In this document: positions 21,807-21,825 of the stretch, piece after piece | Position numbering within the stretch: position 1 is the stretch's first letter | Layout of the letters: every line of letters starts with the position of its first letter | NCBI GenBank assembly: GCA_002404155.1 | Contig: DHJC01000059.1 | Coordinates: forward strand, 14,862-36,686 | Direction: 5' to 3' | Length of the DNA stretch: 21,825 bases | Source of the DNA: Chloroflexi bacterium UBA4730 | Lineage (GTDB): Bacteria > Chloroflexota > Limnocylindria > P2-11E | The notes under the pieces: generated by a model | What the model saw: the letters and a program-made list of their open reading frames with translations, nothing else | Told to the model about the DNA's origin: nothing | Databases searched by the model: none | Translations under genes and position numbers: made by a program

Positions 21807-21825
21807 CTGTCTCTTATACACATCT
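21807..21825 (+). other. Tn5 mosaic end / Nextera adapter residue
   Basis: The last 19 bases, CTGTCTCTTATACACATCT, are the exact reverse complement of the 19-bp Tn5 mosaic end used in tagmentation libraries. They are artificial, and genomic sequence ends at or before position 21806. Confidence 0.97.

Noticed and set aside
21807..21825. A natural transposon end
   Set aside because: The sequence is the synthetic 19-bp mosaic end, sits exactly at the window edge, and has no transposase or partner repeat.
1..21825. CRISPR array, prophage, integron or defence island
   Set aside because: No regularly spaced repeats, integrase, transposase, Cas, restriction or toxin-antitoxin genes are seen on either strand.

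Overview
The window is a GC-rich (near 70% by eye), gene-dense bacterial chromosome fragment that looks like a metagenomic contig. It opens inside a truncated gene. It ends in a 19-bp Tn5 mosaic-end sequence (Nextera adapter) that is library residue, not genomic DNA. GC-biased third positions, overlapping operons, apparent leaderless promoters, a tRNA without encoded CCA and GatB-type tRNA amidation suggest a Chloroflexota- or Actinobacteriota-like lineage. That placement is inference. I see no phage, insertion sequence, CRISPR array or defence system.

Layout. 1-3.8 kb (+): a tightly overlapping run of an aminotransferase C-terminus, a HEAT-repeat protein, a membrane-anchored Rieske-like protein with no cluster ligands, gatB, and a Nif3-family gene broken by four frame changes. 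3.8-6.6 kb (-): malate synthase followed by an overlapping MFS transporter. 6.7-10.3 kb (+): a protein with three GAF-like domains, then a multi-spanning membrane protein fused to an endonuclease/exonuclease/phosphatase domain. 10.3-13.55 kb (-): a sugar-nucleotide epimerase, a DPM1-like GT2 glycosyltransferase and a GT-C-like membrane glycosyltransferase, which together look like a polyprenol-phosphate-sugar route. 13.66-17.2 kb (+): dnaE. 17.3-18.9 kb (+): a GAF-PAS histidine kinase. 18.9-19.0 kb (-): tRNA-Leu(CAA). 19.3-20.5 kb (-): a stand-alone receiver protein and an inositol-monophosphatase-family enzyme. 20.5-21.8 kb (+): an ECF sigma factor and its zinc-type anti-sigma factor.

The most unusual signals concern expression. 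Four genes (MFS, GT2, GT-C and dnaE) have no ATG, GTG or TTG anywhere near the N-terminus their families require. CTG (twice) and ATC are the best candidate starts. A recurring TARACT -10-like box sits just upstream of several starts, in two cases inside a near-identical 17-nt module immediately before the start codon. The receiver and sigma genes diverge from only 26 bp, which hold a palindromic -10-like core. No complete new system is evident. The start-codon pattern is the observation most worth following up.
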